Below are positions 33,433 through 41,205 of a stretch of DNA of 64,000 bases, one piece after another. Origin of the DNA: Plut-88900 sp963668115 (GTDB lineage Bacteria > Chloroflexota > Dehalococcoidia > Plut-88900); NCBI GenBank assembly GCA_963668115.1, contig OY764147.1, positions 558,001 to 622,000 of the forward strand, written 5' to 3'. The position numbers and the translations under genes are program-made. Each line of letters starts with the position of its first letter. Position 1 is the first letter of the stretch. Under the pieces are notes generated by a model. The model did not search any database. It had not been told where the DNA came from and was given only the letters and a program-made list of their open reading frames with translations.

Positions 33433-33437
33433 ATTTT

Positions 33438-33454
33438 CGAGGATCAGATCCTCG
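33438..33454 (+). terminator. Hairpin after PPDK, weak terminator candidate
   Basis: CGAGGAT-CAG-ATCCTCG is a perfect seven-base-pair stem six bases after the PPDK stop. No T-run follows it, so termination is uncertain. Confidence 0.4.
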
Positions 33455-33483
33455 CTGCTGCCCTCCCCGGCCGACACATACTC

Positions 33484-33515
33484 TTACACCATATTGAGCA
33501 TGTGGTAACATGCTC
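33484..33515 (+). promoter_or_regulatory. hicAB promoter with palindromic operator
   Basis: GAGCATGT-GGTA-ACATGCTC is a perfect eight-base-pair palindrome (33496-33515). It overlaps a candidate -10 box TAACAT (33506-33511), with TTACAC (33484-33489) 16 bases upstream. HicB antitoxins often bind such palindromes to repress their own operon. Confidence 0.55.
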
Positions 33516-33535
33516 CTTGACTCCTCGTCCCCACT

Positions 33536-33727
33536 ATGCCGAAAGTGAGAGAAGCCATACGCATCGTCGAGAGAGACGGTTGGCGTTTCAAACGGATGAA
33601 GGGCAGCCACCGGCAATACAAGCATCCGGTCAAGTCTGGAAAGGTCACCATTCCAGGCCATCCCCGTGATGACTTGAATATAAAGACCTGGCTAAGCATC
33701 TTACGCCAGGCCGGTCTTAGGAGGTGA
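33536..33727 (+). CDS. hicA: HicA-family mRNA interferase toxin
   Basis: 63 residues. The double-stranded-RNA-binding-like fold is recognisable: VREAIRIVERDGWRFKRMKG, then SHRQYKH with the catalytic His, VTIPGH, and the closing TWLSILRQAGL. The length (about 60) is normal for HicA. Its stop lies five bases before the antitoxin ATG, with the HicB ribosome site inside its last codons. No Shine-Dalgarno precedes its own ATG, so expression may be low, as expected for a toxin listed first. Confidence 0.9.
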   Translation: MPKVREAIRIVERDGWRFKRMKGSHRQYKHPVKSGKVTIPGHPRDDLNIKTWLSILRQAGLRR

Positions 33728-33732
33728 AGACG

Positions 33733-34080
33733 ATGAAGATTACTTATGTGGTGGTCTTTGAACAGACTCCCAACAACTACTGCGCCTACATCCCCGATTT
33801 GCCGGGCTGTGTTAGTACGGGCCGTACATGGGAGGAGATGCAGCGCATGATCAAAGAGGCCATCGAATTCCACATTGAGGGCATCCAACTCGACGACGAA
33901 CCCGTGCCCCCTCCGCAAATGTCCGTGGAAGACGCCCTGGCCTACCACCGCTCCCTCCCCAACGACTACGGCGGCTACTTCCCAGCCCCCGACAACCCGG
34001 AAGAAGACCCCGTCGCTATCCTGGAGGTTGAGGTGGAAGTCAACCTGGAGAACGTTTCCGCTACTGCCGCGGGCGGTTAG
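33733..34080 (+). CDS. hicB: HicB-family antitoxin
   Basis: 115 residues. FEQTPNNYCAYIPDLPGCVS, TGRTWEEMQRMIKEAIEFHI and EGIQLDDEPVPPP are the canonical partial-RNaseH-fold HicB pattern. I chose ATG 33733, eight bases after GGAGG, rather than the GTG at 33724 that overlaps hicA. The C-terminal part shows no clear ribbon-helix-helix or HTH, so DNA binding may rely on the complex. It neutralises HicA and probably autoregulates through the palindrome upstream. Confidence 0.9.
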   Translation: MKITYVVVFEQTPNNYCAYIPDLPGCVSTGRTWEEMQRMIKEAIEFHIEGIQLDDEPVPPPQMSVEDALAYHRSLPNDYGGYFPAPDNPEEDPVAILEVEVEVNLENVSATAAGG

Positions 34081-34125
34081 GACCCCGCCCAGTCCTGGGG
34101 TGCCGGTGAGGCTTCATTCCATCTA

Positions 34126-35070
34126 ATGCATGCCATGACCAACCCCATCTTCGGCATGTCCTTCCACGAGACCTACCGGTACTCCCGGCAGGGCGTCATC
34201 GACTACGCCCAAACCATCGAATCCCTCGGCTTCGACACCCTCTGGATCACCGAAAACGTCCACTCCGGCGCTGACGCCCTCGAACCCCTCACCACACTCT
34301 CCTTCATGGCCGCCCACACGGAGCGCATCACCCTCGGCCCCTCCGTAATCATCCTGCCCTTGCGTAACGCCGTCGGCATCGCCTACGCCCTCGCCACCCT
34401 TGACCGGCTCTCGGATGGGAGGCTTATCTTTGGGGTCGGGACTGGCGGGACCGTCCCCGGCTCCTTCGAAGCATACGGCGCATCCGCCCGCACCCGAGGC
34501 CGCTACTGCGACGAAGCCCTGGAAGTCATCAAATCCCTGTGGACGGGCGATCCGGTGTCCTTCTCCGGTAAGCTGCTGGAGTTGGACGATTACGTCCTCG
34601 GAGGCCGGCCGATTCAAAATCCCCATCCGCCCATCTGGATAGGCGGCGCCGCGCCGGGTGTGCTCAAACGAACGGCCCGACTCGCCGACGGCTTCATCCC
34701 CCACAGCATCAGCCCCGACCTCTACCGGAAGCTATGGAGCAAAATCGAGGAGCATTGCGACACCATAGGCCGGGACCCGACCGCCATAACTAAAGCCATC
34801 CAGTTCTACTTCTGCATCGCCGACAACCAAGCCGAAGCCCGGCACGTCGCCGAAAAAGCCCTCGAACACCGCTACCAGCGCAAAATGTCCCTCGCCCCTT
34901 CTCCCGACACCCACTACGCCGTCGGCGCCCCTGATGACATCGCCCGCACCATCCACACCTTCGCCGGCATCGGCGTCACCCACTTCGCCTTCTCCAACGC
35001 CCGCCCCCCACACCAGGTCATGCCCCAAATCCAGACCTTGGCCGCCACAATCATCCCAAATTTCCGCTAA
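34126..35070 (+). CDS. LLM class flavin-dependent oxidoreductase
   Basis: 314 residues, luciferase-like barrel: SFHETYRYSRQGVIDYAQTI, LGFDTLWITENVHSGADALE, LGPSVIILPLRNAV, DGRLIFGVGTGG and PPIWIGGAAPGVLKRTARLA. This set matches the F420-dependent or FMN-dependent alkane-sulfonate/glucose-6-phosphate-type LLM enzymes and is not a close copy of the pair at 13-15 kb. Two start codons are possible (34126 and 34135). Stand-alone gene. It is followed by a repeat-rich gap and the IS110 element. Confidence 0.87.
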   Translation: MHAMTNPIFGMSFHETYRYSRQGVIDYAQTIESLGFDTLWITENVHSGADALEPLTTLSFMAAHTERITLGPSVIILPLRNAVGIAYALATLDRLSDGRLIFGVGTGGTVPGSFEAYGASARTRGRYCDEALEVIKSLWTGDPVSFSGKLLELDDYVLGGRPIQNPHPPIWIGGAAPGVLKRTARLADGFIPHSISPDLYRKLWSKIEEHCDTIGRDPTAITKAIQFYFCIADNQAEARHVAEKALEHRYQRKMSLAPSPDTHYAVGAPDDIARTIHTFAGIGVTHFAFSNARPPHQVMPQIQTLAATIIPNFR

Positions 35071-35126
35071 CATCCCTCCCCATCATCCCCCCCTCCCCTC
35101 CGTCATTCCCGCCTCTTTACACCGTC

Positions 35127-35146
35127 ATTCCCGAGTAGTCGGGAAT
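35127..35146. repeat. REP-like palindrome
   Basis: ATTCCCGA-GTAG-TCGGGAAT, a perfect eight-base-pair inverted repeat in the frame GTCATTCCC...GGGAATCCAT, a layout found in many dispersed bacterial REP-type repeats. Confidence 0.65.
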
Positions 35147-35225
35147 CCATCCCTCCTGAATAATCACCTGCATCCTAGCACTACACCCTCTCCCGCTTGC
35201 CTAGCCCCACACCCCCAACCCCTAT

Positions 35226-35254
35226 GTCATTCCGATGCCCTGCGAGGAATCTTG
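35226..35254. repeat. REP-like element, GTCATTCCGATGCCC type
   Basis: This copy is nearly the same as the one at 59256-59283 (differences at the C/T before GCGA and the G/A after it). It lies directly left of the IS110 leader. Confidence 0.6.
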
Positions 35255-35285
35255 TGTGACGAAGCAGTGGTAGAGTTAAGGAGTC

Positions 35286-35394
35286 GGGGTGCGGTAGGCC
35301 GCAGGAATCATGGTCTTTGGAGGCCGAGCCCCAGCGAGGGCCACCGCACCCCTCTCTCATTTAAGCCCGTACAGTTGCCCGGGTCAACAACCCG
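35286..35394 (+). ncRNA. Structured leader of the IS110 transposase, candidate bridge RNA
   Basis: GGGGTGCGGT (35286-35295) and ACCGCACCCC (35343-35352) pair perfectly over ten bases around a 47-base interior, and a second hairpin CGGGT-CAACA-ACCCG (35380-35394) follows, 22 bases before the transposase ATG. IS110-group elements are known to encode a bridge RNA in this upstream position, with large internal loops that name donor and target. Here the stem-loops are seen; the bridge-RNA role is inferred. Guide loops and element ends are not resolved. Confidence 0.45.
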
Positions 35395-36444
35395 TACCTG
35401 CAAGAAAGGGATAACATGAGTCAAGACTCCGTAATGGGAATCGATGTCAGCAGTGAGTTCCTGGACCTGCACGTCCTGCCACAAGGCCGGGCCACAAGGC
35501 ACACCAACGATGCTGAAGGCATCAGAGAGGTCCTTCAAGTGGCCAAGGACTTCGATGTCGGCCTCATCGTCATGGAGTCCACCGGTGGCCTGGAGAGGCC
35601 CCTGGCCCTGGAGTGTGGGATCCACCAGATACCCACGGCGGTTATGAACCCCAGGCAGATCAGGGACTTCGCACGCTCCATAGGCAAGCTGGCCAAGACC
35701 GACGCCATCGACGCCTACAGCATCGCCCGCTTCGCCTTCACCATCAGACCCGATGCCCGTCCCCTCCCAGACCCTCAGGCCGCCCACCTGAAGGCCCTCC
35801 TGGCCCGCAGAAAGCAGCTCATAGACATGAGGGCCGCCGAGTCCCTTCGCCTCAAGCGGGCCCTCGGCCCTCTTCACCCCAGTCTGCGTAAGCACATCCA
35901 GTTCCTCTCCCAGGAACTGAACGACCTGGACAGGGAGATAGACGACCTCATTAAGTCCAACTCCCTCTGGAAGGCCAAATACGACCTCCTCAAGGATGTC
36001 CCCGGCATAGGCTCCGTATGCTCCTTCACCCTGGTGGGCGCCCTCCCCGAACTGGGCGCCCTCAACCGCAAGGAGATCGCCGCCCTGGTGGGGGTAGCCC
36101 CCTTGAACAGGGACAGTGGAGTCCATAGGGGAAGACGTATCATCTGGGGCGGCCGGGCCAACGTCAGAAGAGCCCTCTACATGGCCGCCATGAGCGCCAG
36201 GAAGCACAATCCCCCCATCAAAGCCTTCTACGAGCAACTGCTCGCAGCCGGCAAACCCGGCAAGGTCGCCCTCGTCGCCTGCATGCGCAAGCTCCTCACC
36301 ATCCTCAACGCCATGCTTAGAGACAATGCCCCCTGGAATCCCCTCCCAAAAACCTCTCCTCCACCCCGCCCCCAACACAGTTGCTGGGGCGGCATCCCCT
36401 CCCCGGTGGGAATCGGGAGGAATTCCCCCCCCAAGACCCGTACA
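35366..36444. mobile_element. IS110-family insertion sequence (approximate extent)
   Basis: One transposase gene with a structured leader. The octamer CCCGTACA occurs at 35366-35373 and 36437-36444, just outside both ends of the gene, and may mark sub-terminal sites; CCCGTAC recurs at 35391. IS110 elements lack long inverted repeats and often show no target duplication, so exact ends cannot be fixed from one copy. REP-like palindromes lie to the left, which are common targets of this family. Confidence 0.55.
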
Positions 36445-36453
36445 TCTGCTTGA
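35416..36453 (+). CDS. IS110-family transposase
   Basis: 345 residues. The N-terminal RuvC-like DEDD domain shows GIDVSSEFLDL, MESTGGLERP and KTDAIDAYSIARF; the C-terminal Tnp20 domain shows DVPGIGSVCSFTLVG and SGVHRGRRIIWGG with the Ser nucleophile region. Normal family members end close to the LNAMLRDNAPW segment; here about 35 further Pro-rich residues follow, probably read-through into the element's end or flanking DNA. It leads with a good Shine-Dalgarno (AAAGGGATAAC). A site-specific recombinase of the DEDD-Ser type; likely intact. Confidence 0.92.
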   Translation: MSQDSVMGIDVSSEFLDLHVLPQGRATRHTNDAEGIREVLQVAKDFDVGLIVMESTGGLERPLALECGIHQIPTAVMNPRQIRDFARSIGKLAKTDAIDAYSIARFAFTIRPDARPLPDPQAAHLKALLARRKQLIDMRAAESLRLKRALGPLHPSLRKHIQFLSQELNDLDREIDDLIKSNSLWKAKYDLLKDVPGIGSVCSFTLVGALPELGALNRKEIAALVGVAPLNRDSGVHRGRRIIWGGRANVRRALYMAAMSARKHNPPIKAFYEQLLAAGKPGKVALVACMRKLLTILNAMLRDNAPWNPLPKTSPPPRPQHSCWGGIPSPVGIGRNSPPKTRTSA

Positions 36454-36478
36454 CACACCTGAGCAAAGGCGTTATCAT
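36450..36478 (+). promoter_or_regulatory. Near-consensus sigma-70-type promoter
   Basis: TTGACA (36450-36455), exactly 17 bases, then TATCAT (36473-36478). The -35 box overlaps the transposase stop codon. The predicted start is near 36485. There is no credible protein gene downstream, only hairpin-rich sequence. Confidence 0.75.
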
Positions 36479-36484
36479 ACCCTC

Positions 36485-36793
36485 CGTTCGCGAACACTAA
36501 TCCAGTAACACAAGGAGGTACCCAACACCCAGGGAAGCCCACCCGACCCCACCACGGGTCCCGTGCCCCTTCCCTACCCAGGCGATGGATGGTCCATCGA
36601 CTCAATAGGGGCAGGCCACCTTTCAAAGAGACCCTGTCCCTTAGGTGCCCCTGACAGGGTGCACTACGTAACCGGCATTCAACTTGCCGGCGAAGCACAA
36701 CGCCCCGCCTATGGCGGGAACCGGGCCGTAGGGCCCTCCAGGGACTCCACCGTCCTTGCCACCGGTGCATTCCACACCATGGCCGACGGTGGC
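36485..36793 (+). ncRNA. Orphan structured RNA candidate
   Basis: Seven consecutive hairpins follow the promoter. They are CACGG-GTC-CCGTG (36553-36565), CGATGGA-TGG-TCCATCG (36583-36599), ACCCTGTC...GACAGGGT (36631-36660), CCGGCA...TGCCGG (36672-36690), CCCGCC-TAT-GGCGGG (36704-36718), GGGCC-GTAG-GGCCC (36723-36736) and GCCACCG...CGGTGGC (36758-36793). I checked for RNase P, tmRNA, SRP, 6S and common riboswitch landmarks and saw none. It could be an RNA of the adjacent IS110 element (IS1111-type elements carry theirs downstream) or an independent ncRNA. Transcription is inferred only from the promoter. Confidence 0.5.
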
Positions 36794-37182
36794 GGGTTAG
36801 CGCCCCCCGCCCTCACTATGACCGGGCGCCGCCGGTGGACAGGTATGCCCCACACCGAGACTTACTCGACCCTGACCCACCAAACATCGGGGCTGAAGCA
36901 GGCTGGCAACCCGCCCCCTGCGCCCGGGTCTTGGACCTTCCATCGCCCACCCCCTCCAAAACAGACAAAACAGAATGCAAACCCAAACCCCACAACCGGA
37001 CAACCCCTCCCCTCTCCCTTCCTCCCTCGTAGGGGCGTCCCTCGTGGGCGTCCTCCCCGGTGTGGGGTGGGAGGTTCCTTCCCCGTTCCTTAAACAATCA
37101 AAGCCGTGCCTGAAATCGCAAAACAATCAAAAACCCACACCCCTGCACCACACGAATCCCCCAGAAATCCCCTTCAGGCGTC

Positions 37183-37235
37183 GTTCAATCAAAACAGCTA
37201 CGAGTTCAATCAACGTTCAATCAATGTTCAATCAA
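37183..37235 (+). repeat. Helically phased GTTCAATCAA array
   Basis: Four perfect copies of GTTCAATCAA begin at 37183, 37204, 37215 and 37226, spaced 21, 11 and 11 bases, so all lie on the same face of the helix. Two further CAATCAA cores are at 37095 and 37124. The array is 58-110 bases upstream of the predicted start of the LLM gene, the usual activator position. Confidence 0.65.
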
Positions 37236-37280
37236 AACCTCCCCCCACCCACGACCCGAAAGGCGAAGACCACCATACGC

Positions 37281-37286
37281 TATAAT
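37281..37286 (+). promoter_or_regulatory. -10 box of the LLM/amidohydrolase/aminoacylase operon
   Basis: A perfect TATAAT with no recognisable -35 hexamer at the right distance, which fits an activator-dependent promoter controlled from the phased repeats upstream. Confidence 0.55.
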
Positions 37287-37322
37287 GCCCCGAGACACCT
37301 TCCCCCACCGGAGAACCCGACC

Positions 37323-38354
37323 ATGAGAATGGACTTCAGCGTCGCCTGGGGCCGAGCCCTCGCCTCCTACGAAATCGCCGACCACGCCGCCGCCGCAGAG
37401 CAGGCCGGCTTCGATATGCTCGGCATCATCGACACCCAGAACCTCGCCCGTGACCCCTACCCCGCCATGACCATCGCCGCCCTCAACACCAACCGGGTCC
37501 GCATCGGCCCTTCCGTCACCAACACCTTCACCCGGCACCCCGCCGTTACCGCCAACGCCATGGCCACCATCGACGAAATATCCGGGGGCCGGGCCTGGGT
37601 GGGCCTGGGGTCGGGGTTCAGTGCCGCCCGCACCATGGACATCAATGTCCGTCCCATGGCCCTGCTTGAGAACGTAATAAATTTCATCCACACCTATACG
37701 TCGGGCCGGGAGGCCGAGTTCAACGGCGCCAGGATGCACAACGAATGGATCCGGCGTCGACTCCCCGTATATGTCCACGCCGCCGGCCCCAAGACCTGCG
37801 AGATCGCTGGACGGCTCGGCGATGGCGTTCTCCTCTGCTCCAAGGGAAGCCCCATAGTCGCCAAGTGGTGTCTGGACCTGGTCCACCGGGCCGCGGAGAA
37901 GGCAGGCCGTGACCCCAGCGACATCGACATCCGCGTCTGCCTCCCCCTCTACGTCGAGGAGGACGGAGACAGGGGGTGGGACGAAATGGCGGCCTCCGTC
38001 GCCACCATGTGTACCGGTTTCTACCTCTCCATATTCCGCCACGACTCCAACCCCGACGTTCAGAGCCTGATCAGCCAAATCGACTCAGACCTGCTCCAGG
38101 AACTCAAGCGCGTCCACGACGCCTACGACTACTATCAGCACGAACGCGTCGATGCGGACCACGCCAGGCTCGTCACCCGACAACTCATCGACTTCGTCGG
38201 CATGTACGGCCCCGCCGACGAGATATGTGAGCGCATCTACGGACTCCAACAGGCCGGCGTTAAGGCCCTGGACTGCCACATGTGGACCTTCATCGACAAG
38301 AAGAAGCAGATGCGCCTCATCGGCGAAAGGATCATGCCCTATTTCAGGAACTAG
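37323..38354 (+). CDS. LLM class flavin-dependent oxidoreductase
   Basis: 343 residues. FSVAWGRALASYEIADHAAA, GFDMLGIIDTQNLARDPYP, VRIGPSVTNTFTRHPAVTA and GGRAWVGLGSGFSA place it in the same subfamily as the tandem pair at 13-15 kb, though much diverged; it shares the C-terminal pattern DEICERIYGLQQAGVKALDC and ends in MPYFR as they end in MPQFR. ATG 37323 follows GGAGAACCCGACC. First gene of a three-gene operon with two hydrolases. Role inferred: oxidation ahead of hydrolysis. Confidence 0.88.
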   Translation: MRMDFSVAWGRALASYEIADHAAAAEQAGFDMLGIIDTQNLARDPYPAMTIAALNTNRVRIGPSVTNTFTRHPAVTANAMATIDEISGGRAWVGLGSGFSAARTMDINVRPMALLENVINFIHTYTSGREAEFNGARMHNEWIRRRLPVYVHAAGPKTCEIAGRLGDGVLLCSKGSPIVAKWCLDLVHRAAEKAGRDPSDIDIRVCLPLYVEEDGDRGWDEMAASVATMCTGFYLSIFRHDSNPDVQSLISQIDSDLLQELKRVHDAYDYYQHERVDADHARLVTRQLIDFVGMYGPADEICERIYGLQQAGVKALDCHMWTFIDKKKQMRLIGERIMPYFRN

Positions 38355-38380
38355 CCCCGCGCCTGACACGGAGGACAACC

Positions 38381-39241
38381 ATGACCGACAATTCCAACAG
38401 AGGCATCACTGACTGGCACACCCACTGCTACCTCCCTGAGCACCGCAGTAAGGAGGCCATGGCCGAGCGTATCAAGTACGGCGTCCGCGGCGGCGAGGCC
38501 TGGCCCGACGAACACCGTGCCGCCATGGACAACGCCAACGCCACCCAGTTCGCTGTCATCAACGTCCCTCGGCGCCCGGGCCACGACGTCCCCAACGAGT
38601 TCATCTCCGAGTATTGTGCTCAGTACCCGGGTCGGGCTATTGGCTTTGCTTCCGTGCACCCCAACGACCCCACCGCCTTCGATGATTTCGAAAACAGTGT
38701 CAAGAATCTCGGGCTCAAGGGGCTAAAGCTTTCTCCCGTCTACCAGGGCTTCGACCCCTGGTCCCCCGAGGCCTGGCGCCTCTACTACATGGCCCAGGAC
38801 TTCGGCGTGCCCGTCATGTTTCACATGGGCGGCATGTACGACCCGAAGGGCACCCTGGAATGGGGTGACGTTCTGACGCTGGACAAGGTCGCCAGGGCCT
38901 GCCGTAACTTGAACATCATCGTGGCCCACTTCGGTCAGCCCCAGATGCAGGAAACCGTCATGCTCCTGCGTAAGAACCTCAACGTCTTCACCGACCTCTC
39001 CGCCCGGTTCCACCGCAAGTGGCAGCTCTACAACGGCCTCCAGGTCGCCATCGAGTACAAGGTCACCGACCGCATCCTTTTCGGCTCCGACTTCCCCGTC
39101 ATGCCTCCTGCCCAGGCCGCCGACATCTTCCGCAACTTCAACGACTGGGGAGACGGCATCAAGCTCCCCCCCATCCCCCCCGACTTCATCGACGAAGTCC
39201 TCTACAACCGCCCCTTCTCCCTCCTCGGCATCGAGGCCTAG
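38381..39241 (+). CDS. Amidohydrolase-2 family metal-dependent hydrolase
   Basis: 286 residues. It begins with ITDWHTHCYLP (metal HxH), has VMFHMGGMY and IIVAHFGQPQ (third and fourth positions) and ILFGSDFPVMPP with the catalytic Asp. This full set marks an active TIM-barrel hydrolase or decarboxylase of the ACMSD-like branch. ATG 38381 has GGAGG six bases upstream; the longer frame overlapping the LLM gene is not used. It lies 26 bases downstream of the LLM gene. Confidence 0.87.
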   Translation: MTDNSNRGITDWHTHCYLPEHRSKEAMAERIKYGVRGGEAWPDEHRAAMDNANATQFAVINVPRRPGHDVPNEFISEYCAQYPGRAIGFASVHPNDPTAFDDFENSVKNLGLKGLKLSPVYQGFDPWSPEAWRLYYMAQDFGVPVMFHMGGMYDPKGTLEWGDVLTLDKVARACRNLNIIVAHFGQPQMQETVMLLRKNLNVFTDLSARFHRKWQLYNGLQVAIEYKVTDRILFGSDFPVMPPAQAADIFRNFNDWGDGIKLPPIPPDFIDEVLYNRPFSLLGIEA

Positions 39242-39259
39242 CTGCAAGGAATTGTCACC

Positions 39260-40834
39260 ATGCTCGACCTTCTAATAACCAACGGCCTGATAATCGACGG
39301 CGCCGGAGGCCCCGGCTTCTACGCCTCGGTTGGTATCAGAGGGGAGGAGGTCGAAATCCTCCGCGGCGATGTGTCCCACGTCGAAGCTGCCCGTGTCATC
39401 GACGCCACCGGGCACGTCGTCTCCCCTGGATTCATCGACGTCCACTCCCACGGCGGCTTCACCATCCTCAAGGAGCCCCTCCACGAGCCCAAAGTCCGGC
39501 AGGGCGTCACCACCGAGCTCATCGGCATCGATGGCAACTCCGCCGCCCCATTCAAGACCCAGGAGGACCTCCACCGATTCATCGAGATGGACGCGGGCCT
39601 CAACGACAGGCCCCCCATGCCCACCGACTGGTCCTCCGTCGCCGACTTCCTCGCCCTCTATAACAACAACGTCTCCGTCAATATCTGCTACATCCTCGGA
39701 AACTCCCCCGTCCGAATCTGGTCCGTCGGCTGGGACGACAGGCCCGCCACCGGCGCCGAGATCGAGGACATGAAGTCGGTGATACGGGAGGCGATGGAGG
39801 ACGGGGCCTTCGGCCTGTCCACGGGCCTGGACTACCCGCCCGGCGGCTACGCGGACACCAATGAACTGATAGAGCTTTCCAAGACCACCAACGCAATGGG
39901 AGGCTTCTACCACACCCACACCCGAGCCAGCCTCAAATCCCAGGGCCTCCTGGCCCCGTGGCACGAGGCTATCGAGATAGGCCGCAAGAGCGGCATTCCC
40001 GTCCACCTCACCCACTACCGACAAAGCGCCCAGGGCGTCGGGTCTCACCTGGACTACATCGGCCTCGTGGAAGACGCCCGAGACGACGGTATGGACGTCA
40101 CCTTCGACTGCTACCCCTACGTCTACTCCAGCACCCGGGCAACCATCGAGCTTCCCCTCTGGACCATGGATGGCGGCCCCGAGCGCATCTTCGAAGTCCT
40201 CTCCAACCCCGACGACCGAGCCCGCTTGGTCGCCGAGATGAAGGCCGGGGGCCGGGATGCGACTGCCAACTGGCTCACCAACCTGCAAAAAGAGCATAAC
40301 AAGCAGTACGAGGGCCTTTCGGTGAAGGAGATCGGGCGAATGCGTGGCCAGGACCCGCTGGACGCCTTCCTGGACATCCTCCAGGACGACGGCCTTGACC
40401 TGTGCATCGTTGGGGTAGGTACCAACGCCCACACCCTGCCGGAATTCGTCTCTCACCCATGCGGGATGGTCGGGAGCGACGCCGTCCTGATGGGCGAGTT
40501 CCCCAGCCCCCGCACCTACGGCTGCTTCCCCGTTATCCTCGCCGAAAACGTCCGCGCCGAAAAGCAACTCCAGCTCCCGGAGGCCATACGCAAGATGACC
40601 TCGTTCCCGGCTCAGCGCTTGGGCCTAAAATCTCGGGGCCTGTTGCGTGACGGCTACAAGGCCGACATAGTCATCTTCAACCCCGAGACCGTAAAAGCCC
40701 CCGCCACCCGGGAAACCCCCAAGCAGTTCCCCCTCGGCATCCCCTACGTCATCGTCAACGGCAAAGTCGTCGTGGACGAAGGCCAGCACTCCGGTGCCCT
40801 CCCGGGTCGAGCGCTACGCTTCGGCCAGGACTAG
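39260..40834 (+). CDS. N-acyl-D-amino-acid deacylase (D-aminoacylase) family amidohydrolase
   Basis: 524 residues. VVSPGFIDVHSHGGF carries the HxH metal site, TELIGIDGNSAAP the substrate loop with the GxDG pattern, GLSTGLDYPPGGYADTNEL and VHLTHYRQS the middle metal His, and the C-terminus SRGLLRDGYKADIVIFNPET closes the beta-sandwich. Size and blocks match D-aminoacylase/dihydroorotase-like members. It is 18 bases after the previous gene. Hydrolyses an N-acyl or related amide bond; true substrate uncertain. Confidence 0.88.
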   Translation: MLDLLITNGLIIDGAGGPGFYASVGIRGEEVEILRGDVSHVEAARVIDATGHVVSPGFIDVHSHGGFTILKEPLHEPKVRQGVTTELIGIDGNSAAPFKTQEDLHRFIEMDAGLNDRPPMPTDWSSVADFLALYNNNVSVNICYILGNSPVRIWSVGWDDRPATGAEIEDMKSVIREAMEDGAFGLSTGLDYPPGGYADTNELIELSKTTNAMGGFYHTHTRASLKSQGLLAPWHEAIEIGRKSGIPVHLTHYRQSAQGVGSHLDYIGLVEDARDDGMDVTFDCYPYVYSSTRATIELPLWTMDGGPERIFEVLSNPDDRARLVAEMKAGGRDATANWLTNLQKEHNKQYEGLSVKEIGRMRGQDPLDAFLDILQDDGLDLCIVGVGTNAHTLPEFVSHPCGMVGSDAVLMGEFPSPRTYGCFPVILAENVRAEKQLQLPEAIRKMTSFPAQRLGLKSRGLLRDGYKADIVIFNPETVKAPATRETPKQFPLGIPYVIVNGKVVVDEGQHSGALPGRALRFGQD

Positions 40835-40849
40835 CTGACGCCAACTATC

Positions 40850-40871
40850 ATTCCGGCCCCCGAGCCGGAAT
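40850..40871. repeat. REP-like palindrome
   Basis: ATTCCGGC-CCCCGA-GCCGGAAT, a perfect eight-base-pair inverted repeat, directly after the aminoacylase stop; it may also act as a transcript end. Confidence 0.65.
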
Positions 40872-41176
40872 CCAGGGGGGGTGGAGTGAAGGTGTTTCTC
40901 TTACTTGAGAAGGCAATTGGTGTTTGTTGCCTTTAGTGATAGCGCAGCTGCCTCTTACGTCATCCCAAAATCTGATTAGCAATTTGCTTGCGCGTCCATA
41001 CGCTCCGGGGAATACATTCAGCGTCGAATTTTCGAAAGGACTCCATTAAGCTGGGACACTAGCGGACATAGGAAGTTATGTTACACATGGAGCCTGTGCC
41101 CCTTTATCTGTGCCTCTGCACCTAATGCACATACATGCCTGTATAAGAGTCTGTGCCAATGTCCCGGTGCACATAC

Positions 41177-41205
41177 TTGACATACGAATAATGCGGTCGT
41201 AAAAT
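41177..41205 (+). promoter_or_regulatory. Near-consensus sigma-70-type promoter
   Basis: TTGACA (41177-41182), exactly 17 bases, TAAAAT (41200-41205). Predicted start near 41212, 23 bases before the ATG of the next gene. The direct repeats just upstream may be operator half-sites. Confidence 0.75.

Larger units (their letters stand above)
35071..35415. other. Gap with REP-like palindromes and the IS110 upstream region
   Basis: 345 bases without a protein gene. The left half is C-rich and holds two REP-like palindromes (separate entries). The right half (about 35265-35415) is the structured leader of the IS110 transposase (separate entry). Confidence 0.6.
36454..37322. other. 869-base gene-free stretch: promoter, structured RNA candidate, repeat array
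   Basis: From left to right it holds the promoter, a run of hairpins (to about 36793), a C-rich low-complexity part (36850-37180) with no structure I can name, six CAATCAA motifs and a TATAAT in front of the LLM gene at 37323. ORFs in it are Pro-rich and unconserved in style. Confidence 0.6.

Noticed and set aside
35308..36456. 382-codon open frame opposite the transposase
   Set aside because: The plus-strand product is a clear IS110 transposase; the antisense product has no recognisable motif.
36485..36850. RNase P RNA, tmRNA, SRP RNA or 6S RNA
   Set aside because: I looked for the conserved cores of each on both strands and found none.
36563..37093. 176-codon open frame in the gene-free stretch
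   Set aside because: Pro-rich, no ribosome site, and it runs through the hairpin series, which explains the sequence better as RNA.
39272..40567. 431-codon open frame on the minus strand
   Set aside because: Antisense shadow of the D-aminoacylase gene, with low-complexity Gly/Val-rich product.
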